Shown one piece after another: positions 42,554 through 50,886 of a stretch of 64,000 nucleotides of DNA. Made by a program: the position numbers and the translations under genes. The stretch comes from Pseudomonadales bacterium (GTDB lineage Bacteria > Pseudomonadota > Gammaproteobacteria > Pseudomonadales > Azotimanducaceae). The stretch is from assembly GCA_028281885.1 (NCBI GenBank), contig JANQJA010000020.1:149577-213576 (forward strand), in the 5' to 3' direction. The stretch's first letter is position 1. Every line of letters starts with the position of its first letter. The notes under the pieces were generated by a model. It made no database searches. It saw only the letters and a list, made by a program, of their open reading frames with translations, and had not been told where the DNA came from.

Positions 42554-43729
42554 ATGTCATTGGAAGCCTTCCGAAAAGAAACCCGCAGCTGGCTGGAAGC
42601 CAACTGCCCGGCATCACTGCGCGAAGGTCCCACCGGCGTCCCGGCGGGTGGGCGCAATGCCACTTTTTCGAACCCGGACTCGAAAGTTTGGCTCGACCGC
42701 TGCGCCGAGCGCGGCTTCACCGCACCGACCTGGCCAAAGGAATATGGCGGCGCGGAACTGGATACGGCCGAGCAGCGGGTCCTGCGGGAAGAGATGATGG
42801 ATCTTGCCATCCCGTCACCGCTGATGGGCATGGGTCTTACCATGATTGGCCCGGCGCTGCTGGAATTCGGCAACGATGAACAAAAGGCGGAGCACCTGCC
42901 AAAGATTGCGAGAGGCGATATTCGCTGGTGCCAGGGTTACAGCGAGCCCGGGTCCGGCAGTGACCTGGCCAGCCTGCAGACCCGCGCCGTGGTCGATGGT
43001 GACGACTACATTATTAATGGTCAGAAGATCTGGACCTCCGGTGCTGACGAGGCGGACTGGATCTTCTGCCTGGTACGCACCGATCCCGATGCGCCGAAAC
43101 ATAACGGCATCACCTTTCTCCTGTTCGACATGGCGACGCCCGGTGTCAGCGTGAAACCGATCCGGCTGATCAGCGGTGCGTCGCCCTTCTGCGAAACATT
43201 TTTTGAAGACGTGCGTGCGCCGCGCAAGAACGTGGTGGGCAAGGTGAACGAGGGCTGGACTGTCGCCAAGCGACTGCTGCAGTACGAACGCACCATGATC
43301 ACCAACATCGGTGCCCGTGGTCCGCGCGCCAAGTCCCTGCCGGAGATTGCGGTGGAAGCGGTCGGTCTGACTGGCGGCAAGCTGGCGGATCGTCCGCTAC
43401 GGGACAGCCTGGCGCTGCAGTCCATGAACGATCGCGCCCTGTCGCTGACCGTGCGTCGTAACACCGAGGAATCGAAATCCACCAAGGCGCCGAGTTTTGT
43501 TTCTTCCATGTTCAAGTACTACGGCACCGAACAGAACAAGGCGCGTAACGAACTGCAGCTCAGACTGCGTGGCACGCAGAGCTTCGGCTGGGAAGGGGAC
43601 GGATTCAACCGGGAAGAACTGGCGCTTACCCGCGCCTGGCTGCGCAGCAAGGCGAACTCCATCGAAGGTGGTACCTCGGAGATTCAGCTCAACATTATCG
43701 CCAAGCGCGTGCTCGGCCTGCCGGACTGA
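42554..43729 (+). CDS. Acyl-CoA dehydrogenase
   Basis: The ATG at 42554 follows AGTGGAG at a good distance; a longer frame from 42512 has no support. The 391-residue protein has the flavin and substrate blocks of the family: WCQGYSEPGSGSDLASLQTR, YIINGQKIWTSGADEADW, and the C-terminal IEGGTSEIQLNIIAKRVLGL. It oxidises an acyl-CoA to the 2-enoyl-CoA. The closest pattern is the large FadE17/FadE26-like or steroid-side-chain group, but the chain length preference cannot be read. Followed at 6 bp by a CoA-transferase gene. Confidence 0.92.
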   Translation: MSLEAFRKETRSWLEANCPASLREGPTGVPAGGRNATFSNPDSKVWLDRCAERGFTAPTWPKEYGGAELDTAEQRVLREEMMDLAIPSPLMGMGLTMIGPALLEFGNDEQKAEHLPKIARGDIRWCQGYSEPGSGSDLASLQTRAVVDGDDYIINGQKIWTSGADEADWIFCLVRTDPDAPKHNGITFLLFDMATPGVSVKPIRLISGASPFCETFFEDVRAPRKNVVGKVNEGWTVAKRLLQYERTMITNIGARGPRAKSLPEIAVEAVGLTGGKLADRPLRDSLALQSMNDRALSLTVRRNTEESKSTKAPSFVSSMFKYYGTEQNKARNELQLRLRGTQSFGWEGDGFNREELALTRAWLRSKANSIEGGTSEIQLNIIAKRVLGLPD

Positions 43730-43735
43730 TCGAGC

Positions 43736-44932
43736 TTGGCTGCACTCGACGGCATCGTCGTTCTCGACCTGGGCCAGATCTACAACGGCCCCTATGCCAC
43801 CTTTCTGATGGCGATGGCAGGTGCCCGGGTCATCAAGATTGAGCCGCCCGGCGGCGAAAGCCTGCGGGGTCGCGGCGAGGAAGATCCCGCTTCCTATGCG
43901 TTCTTTGCCCTGAACCAGGGTAAGGAATCCGTCACCCTCAACCTGAAAAGCGATGAAGGCAAAGCGCTGTTTCGCGACATGGTGAAAAAAGCTGACGTGG
44001 TGCTGGAGAATTTCGGTCCCGATGCCATGGAACGTCTGGGGCTTTCTGCGACATCGCTGATGGCGATCAACCCGTGCCTGATCTATGCCGCGGGTTCTGG
44101 TTATGGCCGCGAGGGCGAGCACCGCGATTACCTGGCGATGGATGTCACCGTGCAGGCGATGGCAGGGGTGATGAGCGTGACCGGCCTCGATGGCATGCCG
44201 CCACTCAAGGCCGGGCCGGCGGTCTGCGATTTCTTTGGCGGTGTGCACTTGTACGGCGCCATCGTGACGAAGCTCTTTGAGCGCGAACGAACCGGCGAGG
44301 GAGGTTATGTCGATCTTGCCATGCAGGATGCGACCGTGCCGACCCTGTCCACCTATATCGGCGCCTACTACAGACTCGGCCAGACGCTGCCACCCCGGCG
44401 AGGGAATACGCACCCGGCGGGCAGTGTCGCGCCGTTTAATGTCTACCCGGCCACTGACGGATTCATCGCCATCATCTGTACCCGCGACGGCCACTGGGAG
44501 TCCCTGGCGAGATTGATGGGGCGCGACGAATTGCTGGAGCGCGAAGACCTGAAGACGCGCGCACAGCGCGGCGCCAATGCAGAAGAAGTCGATGCTGTGG
44601 TCAATGCGTGGTCCAGCCAGCTCAGCAAACAGGAACTGTTGGAACTACTTCAACGTGAGGGTATCCCCAGTGCCATTGTCCGCAACGTCGAGGAAATCCT
44701 GGAAGACTCGCATCTGCATGGCCGGGGCATGCTGCACCCGGGCACGCATTCCGTGTTTGGCGATGTGATCCTGCCCAACTCGCCGATCAATGTGGCCACC
44801 GGCAACGCCATCAAGCCGACGCCAGCGCCGGCGCTGGGTGCACATAACGAGCAGGTGCTGACTGACCTGCTGGGGCTGGATGCCGAGGCGGTCAAGCGAC
44901 TCGCGAGTGATGGGGTGATAGGCGGGAGCTGA
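43736..44932 (+). CDS. CaiB/BaiF family (class III) CoA transferase
   Basis: A 398-residue protein starting at a TTG. GIVVLDLGQIYNGPYATFLM, MAMAGARVIKIEPPGGES, NQGKESVTLNLKSDEGKALF and VVLENFGPDAMERLGL are family blocks. The catalytic Asp is in YLAMDVTVQAMAGVM, and PAVCDFFGGVHLYGAIVTKL follows. Class III enzymes move CoA between acids. It lies 6 bp after the acyl-CoA dehydrogenase, so the pair likely activates and oxidises one acyl substrate. Confidence 0.92.
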   Translation: MAALDGIVVLDLGQIYNGPYATFLMAMAGARVIKIEPPGGESLRGRGEEDPASYAFFALNQGKESVTLNLKSDEGKALFRDMVKKADVVLENFGPDAMERLGLSATSLMAINPCLIYAAGSGYGREGEHRDYLAMDVTVQAMAGVMSVTGLDGMPPLKAGPAVCDFFGGVHLYGAIVTKLFERERTGEGGYVDLAMQDATVPTLSTYIGAYYRLGQTLPPRRGNTHPAGSVAPFNVYPATDGFIAIICTRDGHWESLARLMGRDELLEREDLKTRAQRGANAEEVDAVVNAWSSQLSKQELLELLQREGIPSAIVRNVEEILEDSHLHGRGMLHPGTHSVFGDVILPNSPINVATGNAIKPTPAPALGAHNEQVLTDLLGLDAEAVKRLASDGVIGGS

Positions 44933-44950
44933 CGATCAGGGACTTGTAAA

Positions 44951-44992
44951 TACCGGAATAACCGGTAATATGACCGAAATTTCCGGTAATAT
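44951..44992 (+). promoter_or_regulatory. Operator-like palindromes upstream of the regulator/NTase pair
   Basis: TACCGGAATAACCGGTA (44951-44967) is an inverted repeat with TACCGG/CCGGTA arms. ACCGAAATTTCCGGT (44973-44987) is a second, imperfect one, and CCGGTAATAT occurs twice (44962, 44983). The spacing of about 20 bp suggests two dimers bound on one DNA face. They end 13 bp before the regulator ATG and are the likely autoregulatory site. Confidence 0.65.
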
Positions 44993-45004
44993 AGGTTCGG
45001 CCAG

Positions 45005-45352
45005 ATGATTCCTGCACTGGAAGCTGTTTTCGGCAATCGGACGGCGGCAAACGTACTACTCTTTATTGAGAACTACGAATCCGGCTATGCCTCGCAGATC
45101 GCGGATGTCTATGACATGCCCGTAAGCGTTGTGCAGGATCAGCTGAAAAAGCTGGAGTCCGCCGGTGTGCTTGTGAGTCGTACCGTGGGACGAACCAGGG
45201 TGTTCGAGTTCAATCCCCGCAATCCGACTGCCAGAAATCTTCGTCAATTCCTTGCGGCCGAGCTCAAAGGCCTCCCTGACTCGATCACGAAGAAATACTT
45301 CCGTGAACGGCAACGTCCACGGCGTAGCGGGAAACCCCTGGAACAAGCTTGA
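45005..45352 (+). CDS. Winged-helix regulator, antitoxin-like
   Basis: A 115-residue protein with a winged-helix/MarR-ArsR-like fold: AANVLLFIENYESGYASQIA, DMPVSVVQDQLKKLESAGV (recognition helix), and the wing VSRTVGRTRVFEFNPRNP. The C-terminal 35 residues are basic. Its stop overlaps the next start (TTGA), and palindromes lie directly upstream. Small regulators coupled to a nucleotidyltransferase-fold protein are a common toxin-antitoxin layout. Whether it neutralises the partner or only represses the operon cannot be seen. Confidence 0.8.
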   Translation: MIPALEAVFGNRTAANVLLFIENYESGYASQIADVYDMPVSVVQDQLKKLESAGVLVSRTVGRTRVFEFNPRNPTARNLRQFLAAELKGLPDSITKKYFRERQRPRRSGKPLEQA

Positions 45353-45885
45353 TTACAGAAGATACCAGCGTCGAGGAACTTGCTGCGATGGTTTCAGCTG
45401 CACTCGAGGGTGCGGATATCGATGCAGTGCTGAGTGGTGGCGGAGCGGTCACCCTCTATTCTGACAACGAGTACATGAGCGCCGATCTGGATTTCGTGAC
45501 GTCGGAACGGAACAAGACCATTGCGCCGGTTCTTGAGTCGCTTGGCTTTCAGTTGAAGAATCGTTGCTTCGTTCATCCCGCGACCAGATTTATTGTCGAG
45601 TTTCCCCCTGGGCCTCTGGCCTTTGGCAATCGCTATGTCGATAACGATCAGGCAACCACGCTCGAAACTGAGCATGGTCCGGTCAGAATTATCACGCCAA
45701 CGCAATGTGTCATGGACCGCCTGTCGTGGTTTGTGCACGGTGGTGATCTGCAGTCACGTGACCAGGCGCTCATGGTTGCGAGGCGACATCAAATTGACTG
45801 GGACGAATTGTTTGCCTGGTCACGAAAAGAGGGTATTGCCGAAAATCTCATACACGAGGTTCGTGAAGAAGCGGAAGGCTCGTAG
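45349..45885 (+). CDS. Nucleotidyltransferase-fold protein, DUF6036/AbiEii-like
   Basis: A 178-residue protein starting at a TTG with GGAAC upstream. LSGGGAVTLYSDNEYMSADL followed by DFV resembles the nucleotidyltransferase core of DUF6036 and AbiEii-type proteins (GG.A..ly......s.DlDf). The second acidic position may be RFIVEFPPGP. The last third is helical (ITPTQCVMDRLSWFVHGGD). AbiEii-type toxins transfer nucleotides to tRNA; the activity here is not shown. It is coupled to the winged-helix gene and forms a two-gene cassette. Confidence 0.75.
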   Translation: MITEDTSVEELAAMVSAALEGADIDAVLSGGGAVTLYSDNEYMSADLDFVTSERNKTIAPVLESLGFQLKNRCFVHPATRFIVEFPPGPLAFGNRYVDNDQATTLETEHGPVRIITPTQCVMDRLSWFVHGGDLQSRDQALMVARRHQIDWDELFAWSRKEGIAENLIHEVREEAEGS

Positions 45886-45916
45886 TGAACATGATTACAA
45901 GGCAAGTCTGAATACA

Positions 45917-46042
45917 TTAGTCTTTTGCCAGCAGATCCTGGCCGAAACAGAGGATATAGCCGTTCAGGCCCTGCCAGTCCTCCAGCAACAAATAGAGCGC
46001 ATTCGCCGCCGTGTTATCCGGCTCAGTCAGGAGCCGGCAAGC
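45917..46042 (-). pseudogene. GNAT acetyltransferase C-terminal fragment (inverted part)
   Basis: On the minus strand this stretch reads LLTEPDNTAANALYLLLEDW and then QGLNGYILCFGQD to a TAA at 45917. It resembles the GNAT C-terminus ('vlTe.dNtaA.aLY...gg......y.l'). It stops abruptly at 46042, where the plus-strand fragment with the acetyl-CoA motif begins. The two halves of one gene are therefore back to back on opposite strands. Confidence 0.5.
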
Positions 46043-46044
46043 AG

Positions 46045-46161
46045 TGCAACCTCTGGATCGATGAGCTGGGCATTATTCCATCGTATCAGCGCCGCAGAAT
46101 TGCAACGCGGCTGATTCGTGAAGCGCTCTCCCTAGCGAAAGAGCGAGAAGTGTGCGGATGA
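46045..46161 (+). pseudogene. GNAT acetyltransferase motif-A fragment
   Basis: The plus strand reads LWIDELGIIPSYQRRRIATR then LIREALSLAKEREVCG and a stop. This is the GNAT motif A with the acetyl-CoA pyrophosphate loop (usually QRRGIG/AT; here QRRRIAT). Only 38 codons remain and the upstream part is not GNAT-like. With the minus-strand fragment it records a gene broken by a local inversion. Confidence 0.55.
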
Positions 46162-46228
46162 CGATCTCTGAAGGCGCGAGTGATTCCCGGTGGAATAATA
46201 GCGTGCTGGGATTCTAGCGCTTTCGGGA

Positions 46229-46759
46229 TCATTTCTGATCTGGTAACCAACCGGCCATCCCAAGTACTTCCAGCGCGGTATCCTCGGGACTTCTACTCTC
46301 ATTCGAGATGGTCAGTTGCGGTACCTTGGACGCATCGAGTATCGCTTCAAGTTCCGTGGTTCTGTTCAGTTCCCAATTGCGAGAGTCGCCAGGTTCGCGG
46401 GCAATGATGCGTTGTTTGCGCGTCTGGGGTTCGGCGATCAGTCGGATCAGCGTGATTGAGCAGTCGCCGAAAGTTTTGTGAAACGCCTGGAGTTCATCGG
46501 CAGATTCAATGACGCCTGCGAGCACGAGTCGTTCCGCTCCGTTTCTTCGATAGACCGGCCAGATGGCGGTCAGCGCTTCGTGAAGCAATGCTTCGTTGAA
46601 TCGGCCGCGACGTGGATAGGCCTCCCGCAATCGGTCGAGATCAAGAAACGCATGAGGCATGTCCGCTTCTTCCAGTCGTTCATGCACAGCAAGCCCGACC
46701 GTAGTCTTGCCAGAGCCAATGGTGCCGTTCAGGAACAGGACGGGAAGGGGAATACTCAT
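46229..46759 (-). CDS. P-loop NTPase/kinase-like protein
   Basis: A 176-residue protein with Walker A LNGTIGSGKTTVGLAVHERL at residue 10, a LDLDRLREAYPRRGRF segment like the substrate strand of small-molecule kinases, and a lid-like REPGDSRNWELNR region. Size and order resemble adenylylsulfate/shikimate-kinase-like P-loop proteins. The substrate is unknown. Its start is just upstream of a REP-like repeat copy. It stands alone. Confidence 0.78.
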   Translation of the reverse strand: MSIPLPVLFLNGTIGSGKTTVGLAVHERLEEADMPHAFLDLDRLREAYPRRGRFNEALLHEALTAIWPVYRRNGAERLVLAGVIESADELQAFHKTFGDCSITLIRLIAEPQTRKQRIIAREPGDSRNWELNRTTELEAILDASKVPQLTISNESRSPEDTALEVLGMAGWLPDQK

Positions 46760-46781
46760 GGTATGTGCTGGTCAGGATTTG

Positions 46782-46803
46782 CTCTGGCACTTTACTCTGA
46801 CCC
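46782..46803 (-). repeat. REP-like repeat copy 1
   Basis: CTCTGGCACTTTACTCTGACCC, the reverse complement of the sequence that flanks the RAYT gene at 62.1-62.9 kb. It lies between divergent genes. Confidence 0.8.
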
Positions 46804-46890
46804 TTTTCTTGATTAAATGTTACGCAATACCTTGTTTGGTTCAACCGCCGTGACCGACTGCGGATTTGCAGTGTATTAGAGGGATCGTTT

Positions 46891-47760
46891 ATGAGTGAGG
46901 CACCCCGAGGCACCTCTGCCTGCGAGATCAGTGCGAATGGATACACATTTTCTGCCTGGGTTGGCGGGCCGGAATCAGGTGAGCCGGTCATACTTCAGCA
47001 CGGCTTCCCGCAAAACAAATACGCCTGGAGACACGAGCTTCCGGAACTGATTGATGCGGGTTACCGTGTCTGTGCTTTCGACTGTCGGGTGTTCGCGGTC
47101 GGCACGAGGCCACAGGGTATTGAGAGCTACACATTTGATCACATGATGGCCGACACCCTGAGTATCGCGGATACCCTGGGGTATGAGAAATTCCATCTCG
47201 TTGGCCATGATATGGGCGGTGCCCTTGGCTGGTATCTGGCTTGCCGGCGTGCTGACAGAGTGATGACTTACTCGGTCATATCCAGGCCCCATCCCATGGC
47301 GTTTCGGCGCTCGTTGGAATCCAGTGAGGACCAGCGCGAGCGTTCGGCCCATCACCAGCGGAATCAGCGACCGGAAGCAACCGACGAGTTTCTGGAGCGC
47401 CTGGCAACTGGCGAGGCGGTGACCCGGCTTCAGAGCTCAGGCGTGCCGCCTGAGCACTCGAAGTTCTATCTTGAACGGCTCAAGGACCGCGACACGGCAG
47501 ATTCCTATCTGAATGTCTATCGAGCAGGACCCCTGACCCTGGCAAAATCGCCTACGATTGTTCCGGCGAAGATTCCGGTACTCTATGTCTGGGGGACCAA
47601 CGATGGCACGGTGGGGCGGCTTGCAGCCGAGATGACAAAAGACTATGTCGAAGCATATTACCGGTTTGTCGAGGTGCCAGGGGCCGGACACTTCCTGACT
47701 GACCAGATGCCGGAAGTGTTCCCGCCGCTACTCCTCGAGCACCTAAAATCGGCAAGGTAG
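46891..47760 (+). CDS. Alpha/beta hydrolase, epoxide hydrolase/dehalogenase-like
   Basis: A 289-residue protein of the alpha/beta-hydrolase fold: oxyanion loop LQHGFPQNKYAWRHELPELI, nucleophile elbow LVGHDMGGALGWYLA with Asp as nucleophile (epoxide-hydrolase or dehalogenase type), acid in VWGTNDGTVG, and His in GAGHFLTDQMPEV. The strand usually reading DQRGYG-S-RP is DCRVFAVGTRP here, so the loop is divergent. A lid lies between about 150 and 225. Substrate unknown; epoxide or ester hydrolysis is a family guess. It lies between two repeat copies. Confidence 0.88.
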   Translation: MSEAPRGTSACEISANGYTFSAWVGGPESGEPVILQHGFPQNKYAWRHELPELIDAGYRVCAFDCRVFAVGTRPQGIESYTFDHMMADTLSIADTLGYEKFHLVGHDMGGALGWYLACRRADRVMTYSVISRPHPMAFRRSLESSEDQRERSAHHQRNQRPEATDEFLERLATGEAVTRLQSSGVPPEHSKFYLERLKDRDTADSYLNVYRAGPLTLAKSPTIVPAKIPVLYVWGTNDGTVGRLAAEMTKDYVEAYYRFVEVPGAGHFLTDQMPEVFPPLLLEHLKSAR

Positions 47761-47820
47761 AAGAAAGGGGCCCAGGCGCTTGTCCTGTGCCCTGTACTTT
47801 CCCTTGTCCTGGCAGTTCTG

Positions 47821-49521
47821 CTAGCTCTGTGCGCCTCGAATGAGTCGTCCGGGCAACGCCTGGGTTGCCTCTCCCCTGAGATAGGTCGTTGTGCCGCTGA
47901 CGATGGTGGCTTCGATGCCGGAAGCTTCCTGTTCAAAGCGCGGACCGCCAAGCGGGAGGTCGCGGACAATTCTTGGCAGGCCCAGACCGAGATTATCGAA
48001 GTCGATGACGTTCACGTCCGCCTTCATGCCGACTTTGAGCAGGCCCCGGTCGTTCAGTTTGACAGCGCGCGCGGTATCCCAGGTTTGCGCCTTGATCAGC
48101 GTTTCGAGCGGGATTTTCTCACCGCGGGTACGGTCACGAGCCCAGTGGGTCAGCAGGTAGGTGACAAAACTCGCATCACAGATAAAGCCGACGTGCGCAC
48201 CGCCGTCGCCGAGACCCATCACCGTATGAGGGTGAAGAATCATCTCCCGGCAAGGATCAAGACACTCGTCATAGTAGTTGTTGATCGGCCGGTAGAGCAG
48301 TGTGTGGCCTTCATTCTCCAGCATCAGGTCATACGCCAGCGATTCAGGCGGCATGCCTTTAGCCTGTGCCATGGCAGCGACCGTGGTGTGCATTTCGGGT
48401 TCGTAGTCAAATTCGGGTGAGACGACAAACGTCCTCTCAAGGCGAGGCAGGGTCTGGTCAAGCAACTTGAACTCGTGAAGGACTTTCTCCTTAGTGGCCG
48501 GATCCTGCAGTCGTCTGACCTTTTCTGCCAGCGGCAGATCAGCCATTTCCTTGAATGTCGGCGTGTCGGTGAAGATGGTTCGTGAGCCGGTCAGCCCCGA
48601 GAGGATGCCGATGGCACGCGGTGCAACCTGGGCCCGGAATTCGAGGCCATTGTTGTTGGCTTCATCGATTTTTTTGAGGACATATTTCCAGTTGTCGGGA
48701 TCCTGGTAGCCCTGGGCCAGGCTAATAGACATCGGTGCGCGGGCAGCGTCCGCCATGGACATCAGGATGCCGAACTCATGATCTACACCCTTGTGGAAGT
48801 CGGAAATCATTTCGAGGACGCCGCTGCCGACATCGGCCAGTCCTTTGCCGATTTCCACGAGTTCTTCTTCTGCTGCGGTGACAGTGGGCGTGTGATCACC
48901 GGTAATACTGCGGTGGTTCAGCGTGCGGGAGCTGCTGAATCCGAGTGCCCCGGCCCTGATGGATTCGGCAGTCAGCTTTCTCAACTGCATGAGTTCGTTG
49001 GGCGTTGCCGCGTCCCGGTCGGCTCCGCGCTGACCCATCACGTAGACGCGCAGGGCGGCATGGGGCAACTGGGTGCCAAGGTCCATGTCGAACTGTCGCT
49101 GGTCGAGGTAGTCGAGATAGTCGGGGAAGGATTCCCAGGCCCAGGGCAGCCCTTCGTGCAATGCCGCTCCCGGGATATCCTCAATCCCCTCCATCAACTG
49201 GATCAGCATGCCGTGGTCGGCAGACTTCACCGGGGCGAAACCCACACCACAATTGCCCATCACGACGGTGGTGACGCCATGGTGGCTCGATGGGTCCATC
49301 CTGTTGGTCCAGGTGGCAAGGCCGTCGTAGTGGGTATGGATGTCGACAAAGCCGGGCGTCACGATGGCACCCGAGGCATTGATCTCTTCTTTACCCTTGC
49401 CGTCAATGCTCCCGATTTCTGCAATCTTGCCGTCTTTGATGGCGATATTGGCGGTCATTGGTGCGGCGCCAGAACCGTCGTAGACAGTGCCGCCGCGTAC
49501 CACCAAATCGTAGGTAGCCAT
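47821..49521 (-). CDS. N-acyl-D-amino-acid deacylase / D-aminoacylase family amidohydrolase
   Basis: The ATG at 49519-49521 follows AGGAGGG at 7 nt. The 566-residue protein starts with TYDLVVRGGTVYDGSGA and has the metal motif GFVDIHTHYDGLATW near residue 60. VMGNCGVGFAPVK, the EDIPGAALHEGLPWAWESFP segment of the D-aminoacylase clade, and a C-terminal metal-site region (LGDGGAHVGFICDASFVTYL, SRG... GEKIPLETLIKAQTWDTARA) follow. Such zinc enzymes remove acyl groups from N-acyl-D-amino acids. It is convergent with the hydrolase gene, 60 bp apart. Confidence 0.9.
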   Translation of the reverse strand: MATYDLVVRGGTVYDGSGAAPMTANIAIKDGKIAEIGSIDGKGKEEINASGAIVTPGFVDIHTHYDGLATWTNRMDPSSHHGVTTVVMGNCGVGFAPVKSADHGMLIQLMEGIEDIPGAALHEGLPWAWESFPDYLDYLDQRQFDMDLGTQLPHAALRVYVMGQRGADRDAATPNELMQLRKLTAESIRAGALGFSSSRTLNHRSITGDHTPTVTAAEEELVEIGKGLADVGSGVLEMISDFHKGVDHEFGILMSMADAARAPMSISLAQGYQDPDNWKYVLKKIDEANNNGLEFRAQVAPRAIGILSGLTGSRTIFTDTPTFKEMADLPLAEKVRRLQDPATKEKVLHEFKLLDQTLPRLERTFVVSPEFDYEPEMHTTVAAMAQAKGMPPESLAYDLMLENEGHTLLYRPINNYYDECLDPCREMILHPHTVMGLGDGGAHVGFICDASFVTYLLTHWARDRTRGEKIPLETLIKAQTWDTARAVKLNDRGLLKVGMKADVNVIDFDNLGLGLPRIVRDLPLGGPRFEQEASGIEATIVSGTTTYLRGEATQALPGRLIRGAQS

Positions 49522-49640
49522 GATCAACCCTCCTGAGGTAGCAACCCGAAGCTATCACAATAAAACGTTCGAATCTAAGAGGTCAGCCGACCCGAACCAG
49601 CCATGTGCTGGCTATCAACGATAGGCGGATTGGAAATGTT

Positions 49641-49707
49641 AAGGGTCGGAGTAAAGTGCCAGAGTAGCTCTCGATGAGGTTTACTCTGGCACTTTACTCT
49701 GACCCTT
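49641..49707. repeat. REP-like hairpin (two inverted copies; REPIN-like)
   Basis: GGGTCGGAGTAAAGTGCCAG (49643 onward) is followed after a 15-nt spacer by its near reverse complement, TACTCTGGCACTTTACTCTG to ACCC (49682-49705). The pair can fold into a long stem. The half-site is the same as the RAYT flanks. It sits between a D-aminoacylase gene start and a dioxygenase gene stop, where it could end transcription of the latter. Confidence 0.85.
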
Positions 49708-49715
49708 GGATCAAC

Positions 49716-50765
49716 TCACTTGTAGCGTCGTCCTTCGTAGAATCCAAAGGTCAGATAGTGTTCCCTTGCATCGACTCCAGCATTGGCGACATCTTTATTC
49801 AGCGCAAGGTAGCGAGATGCCTTGAAATCTTTCGGCAGCTTCGGCGTGGCCTTGTGTGAGGCGACTGTCAGCGGATCGAGATTTAGAGATTGACCAAGAT
49901 ACTGATGTTCTACAGCCTTGCCTGTCGATAGATCGACAACATCCTTGAGTTCGAAACGCGCCTCAAGCGGGTCGCTAAAGATAGGAGTAACGTACGTACA
50001 GCCATCGAAGTAATAGTGAGTTACATGCGACCAACGGGTCCTGTTGAAGTCGCGATGCGGCAATCCACCATGAAGTAGATTTGCCGCCCAAATCAAAGCT
50101 TGTCCTTTGCGGGGGGTGAAAACCCTTGGCGCTATCCCCATTGCATCAACAATTTCCCGCCACGCGGGTTCAAAGTCTTGTTGGGTGCGGGCGGAGGGAG
50201 GGTGTCTATTACTGAGGTAGGCATCAGGCCAGAGTGTCGGGAGTTTGTGAGATCCAGGATAGTAGACGAGTGGTCCTTGGGTTTCTCCAATGTCCTCGAG
50301 CGCGACCCAAACGCCGCACATGAATTTCTCAGGCAATGAGCTGAAATGAAGCGCGTCTGTGTGAAAATGCTGCTCAGTGCCGACGGGGAAGGTTAATGTT
50401 TGGAATGGAAACGCGCGGCGACCGTAGATCACTGACAATATTGACAAGATCTCTTGATTTGCGGCGAGTTTCGAAATCAACTGAGCGACATCGGGTTGAT
50501 TGCGCGCTGCATCCTGTAGTCGCAAACCCCCATCTCGGCCTTTAGACTTGCGAAGACGCCAGCCCTTCCAATCGAATTGAGGTGTTAACTTCTTCTTAAG
50601 CTCCTCGACAGTGTCTTCGAAATCAGCTAACGGAAAATCGATCACTGCAAATCCTTCATCGTGAAGCGCTTTCGCAATCGGTTTCAGTTCATCAGGAACT
50701 CCCTCGACCAGTTTCGAAAAGAGGGGTGATTCGACAAGTGGTATACCAGGTAACAGGTTATTCAT
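49716..50765 (-). CDS. Phytanoyl-CoA dioxygenase (PhyH) family protein with C-terminal surface-type motif
   Basis: A 349-residue protein. The Fe(II)/2-oxoglutarate dioxygenase part shows the HxD pair in VGTEQHFHTDALHFSSL near residue 125 and a distal His in LLHGGLPHRDFNRTRWSH near 230. GPLVYYPGSHKLPTLW lies between them. The last 45 residues, KASRYLALNKDVANAGVDAR then EHYLTFGFYEGRRYK, match the short YL..N.DV..AG...HYL.FG..EGR module found at the ends of sugar- or sulfo-transferase-like proteins. Substrate unknown. Codon use is more AT-rich than in the blocks to the left. Confidence 0.85.
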   Translation of the reverse strand: MNNLLPGIPLVESPLFSKLVEGVPDELKPIAKALHDEGFAVIDFPLADFEDTVEELKKKLTPQFDWKGWRLRKSKGRDGGLRLQDAARNQPDVAQLISKLAANQEILSILSVIYGRRAFPFQTLTFPVGTEQHFHTDALHFSSLPEKFMCGVWVALEDIGETQGPLVYYPGSHKLPTLWPDAYLSNRHPPSARTQQDFEPAWREIVDAMGIAPRVFTPRKGQALIWAANLLHGGLPHRDFNRTRWSHVTHYYFDGCTYVTPIFSDPLEARFELKDVVDLSTGKAVEHQYLGQSLNLDPLTVASHKATPKLPKDFKASRYLALNKDVANAGVDAREHYLTFGFYEGRRYK

Positions 50766-50886
50766 AGTGACTTAGTCACACTCCAAGATAATGGAGCTTA
50801 CTCTGTTTCGATGTTTTTTGTGGTCGTCAGCTTCCGCAGTGGCGCGTGTTTTTGGCAGGCGAAACGCTCTACTAATGACATTCGAA

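Noticed and set aside
43397..44494. 365-codon minus-strand frame across the acyl-CoA dehydrogenase and CoA transferase genes
   Set aside because: Antisense to two well-supported genes; long open antisense frames are expected in GC-rich codon use. The product is low in recognisable pattern.
45593..46114. 173-codon plus-strand frame running through the nucleotidyltransferase gene end
   Set aside because: Out of frame with the coupled nucleotidyltransferase gene; its second half is antisense to the GNAT C-terminal fragment.
48778..49536. 252-codon plus-strand frame across the D-aminoacylase gene
   Set aside because: Antisense to a gene with a strong ribosome-binding site and complete motifs.
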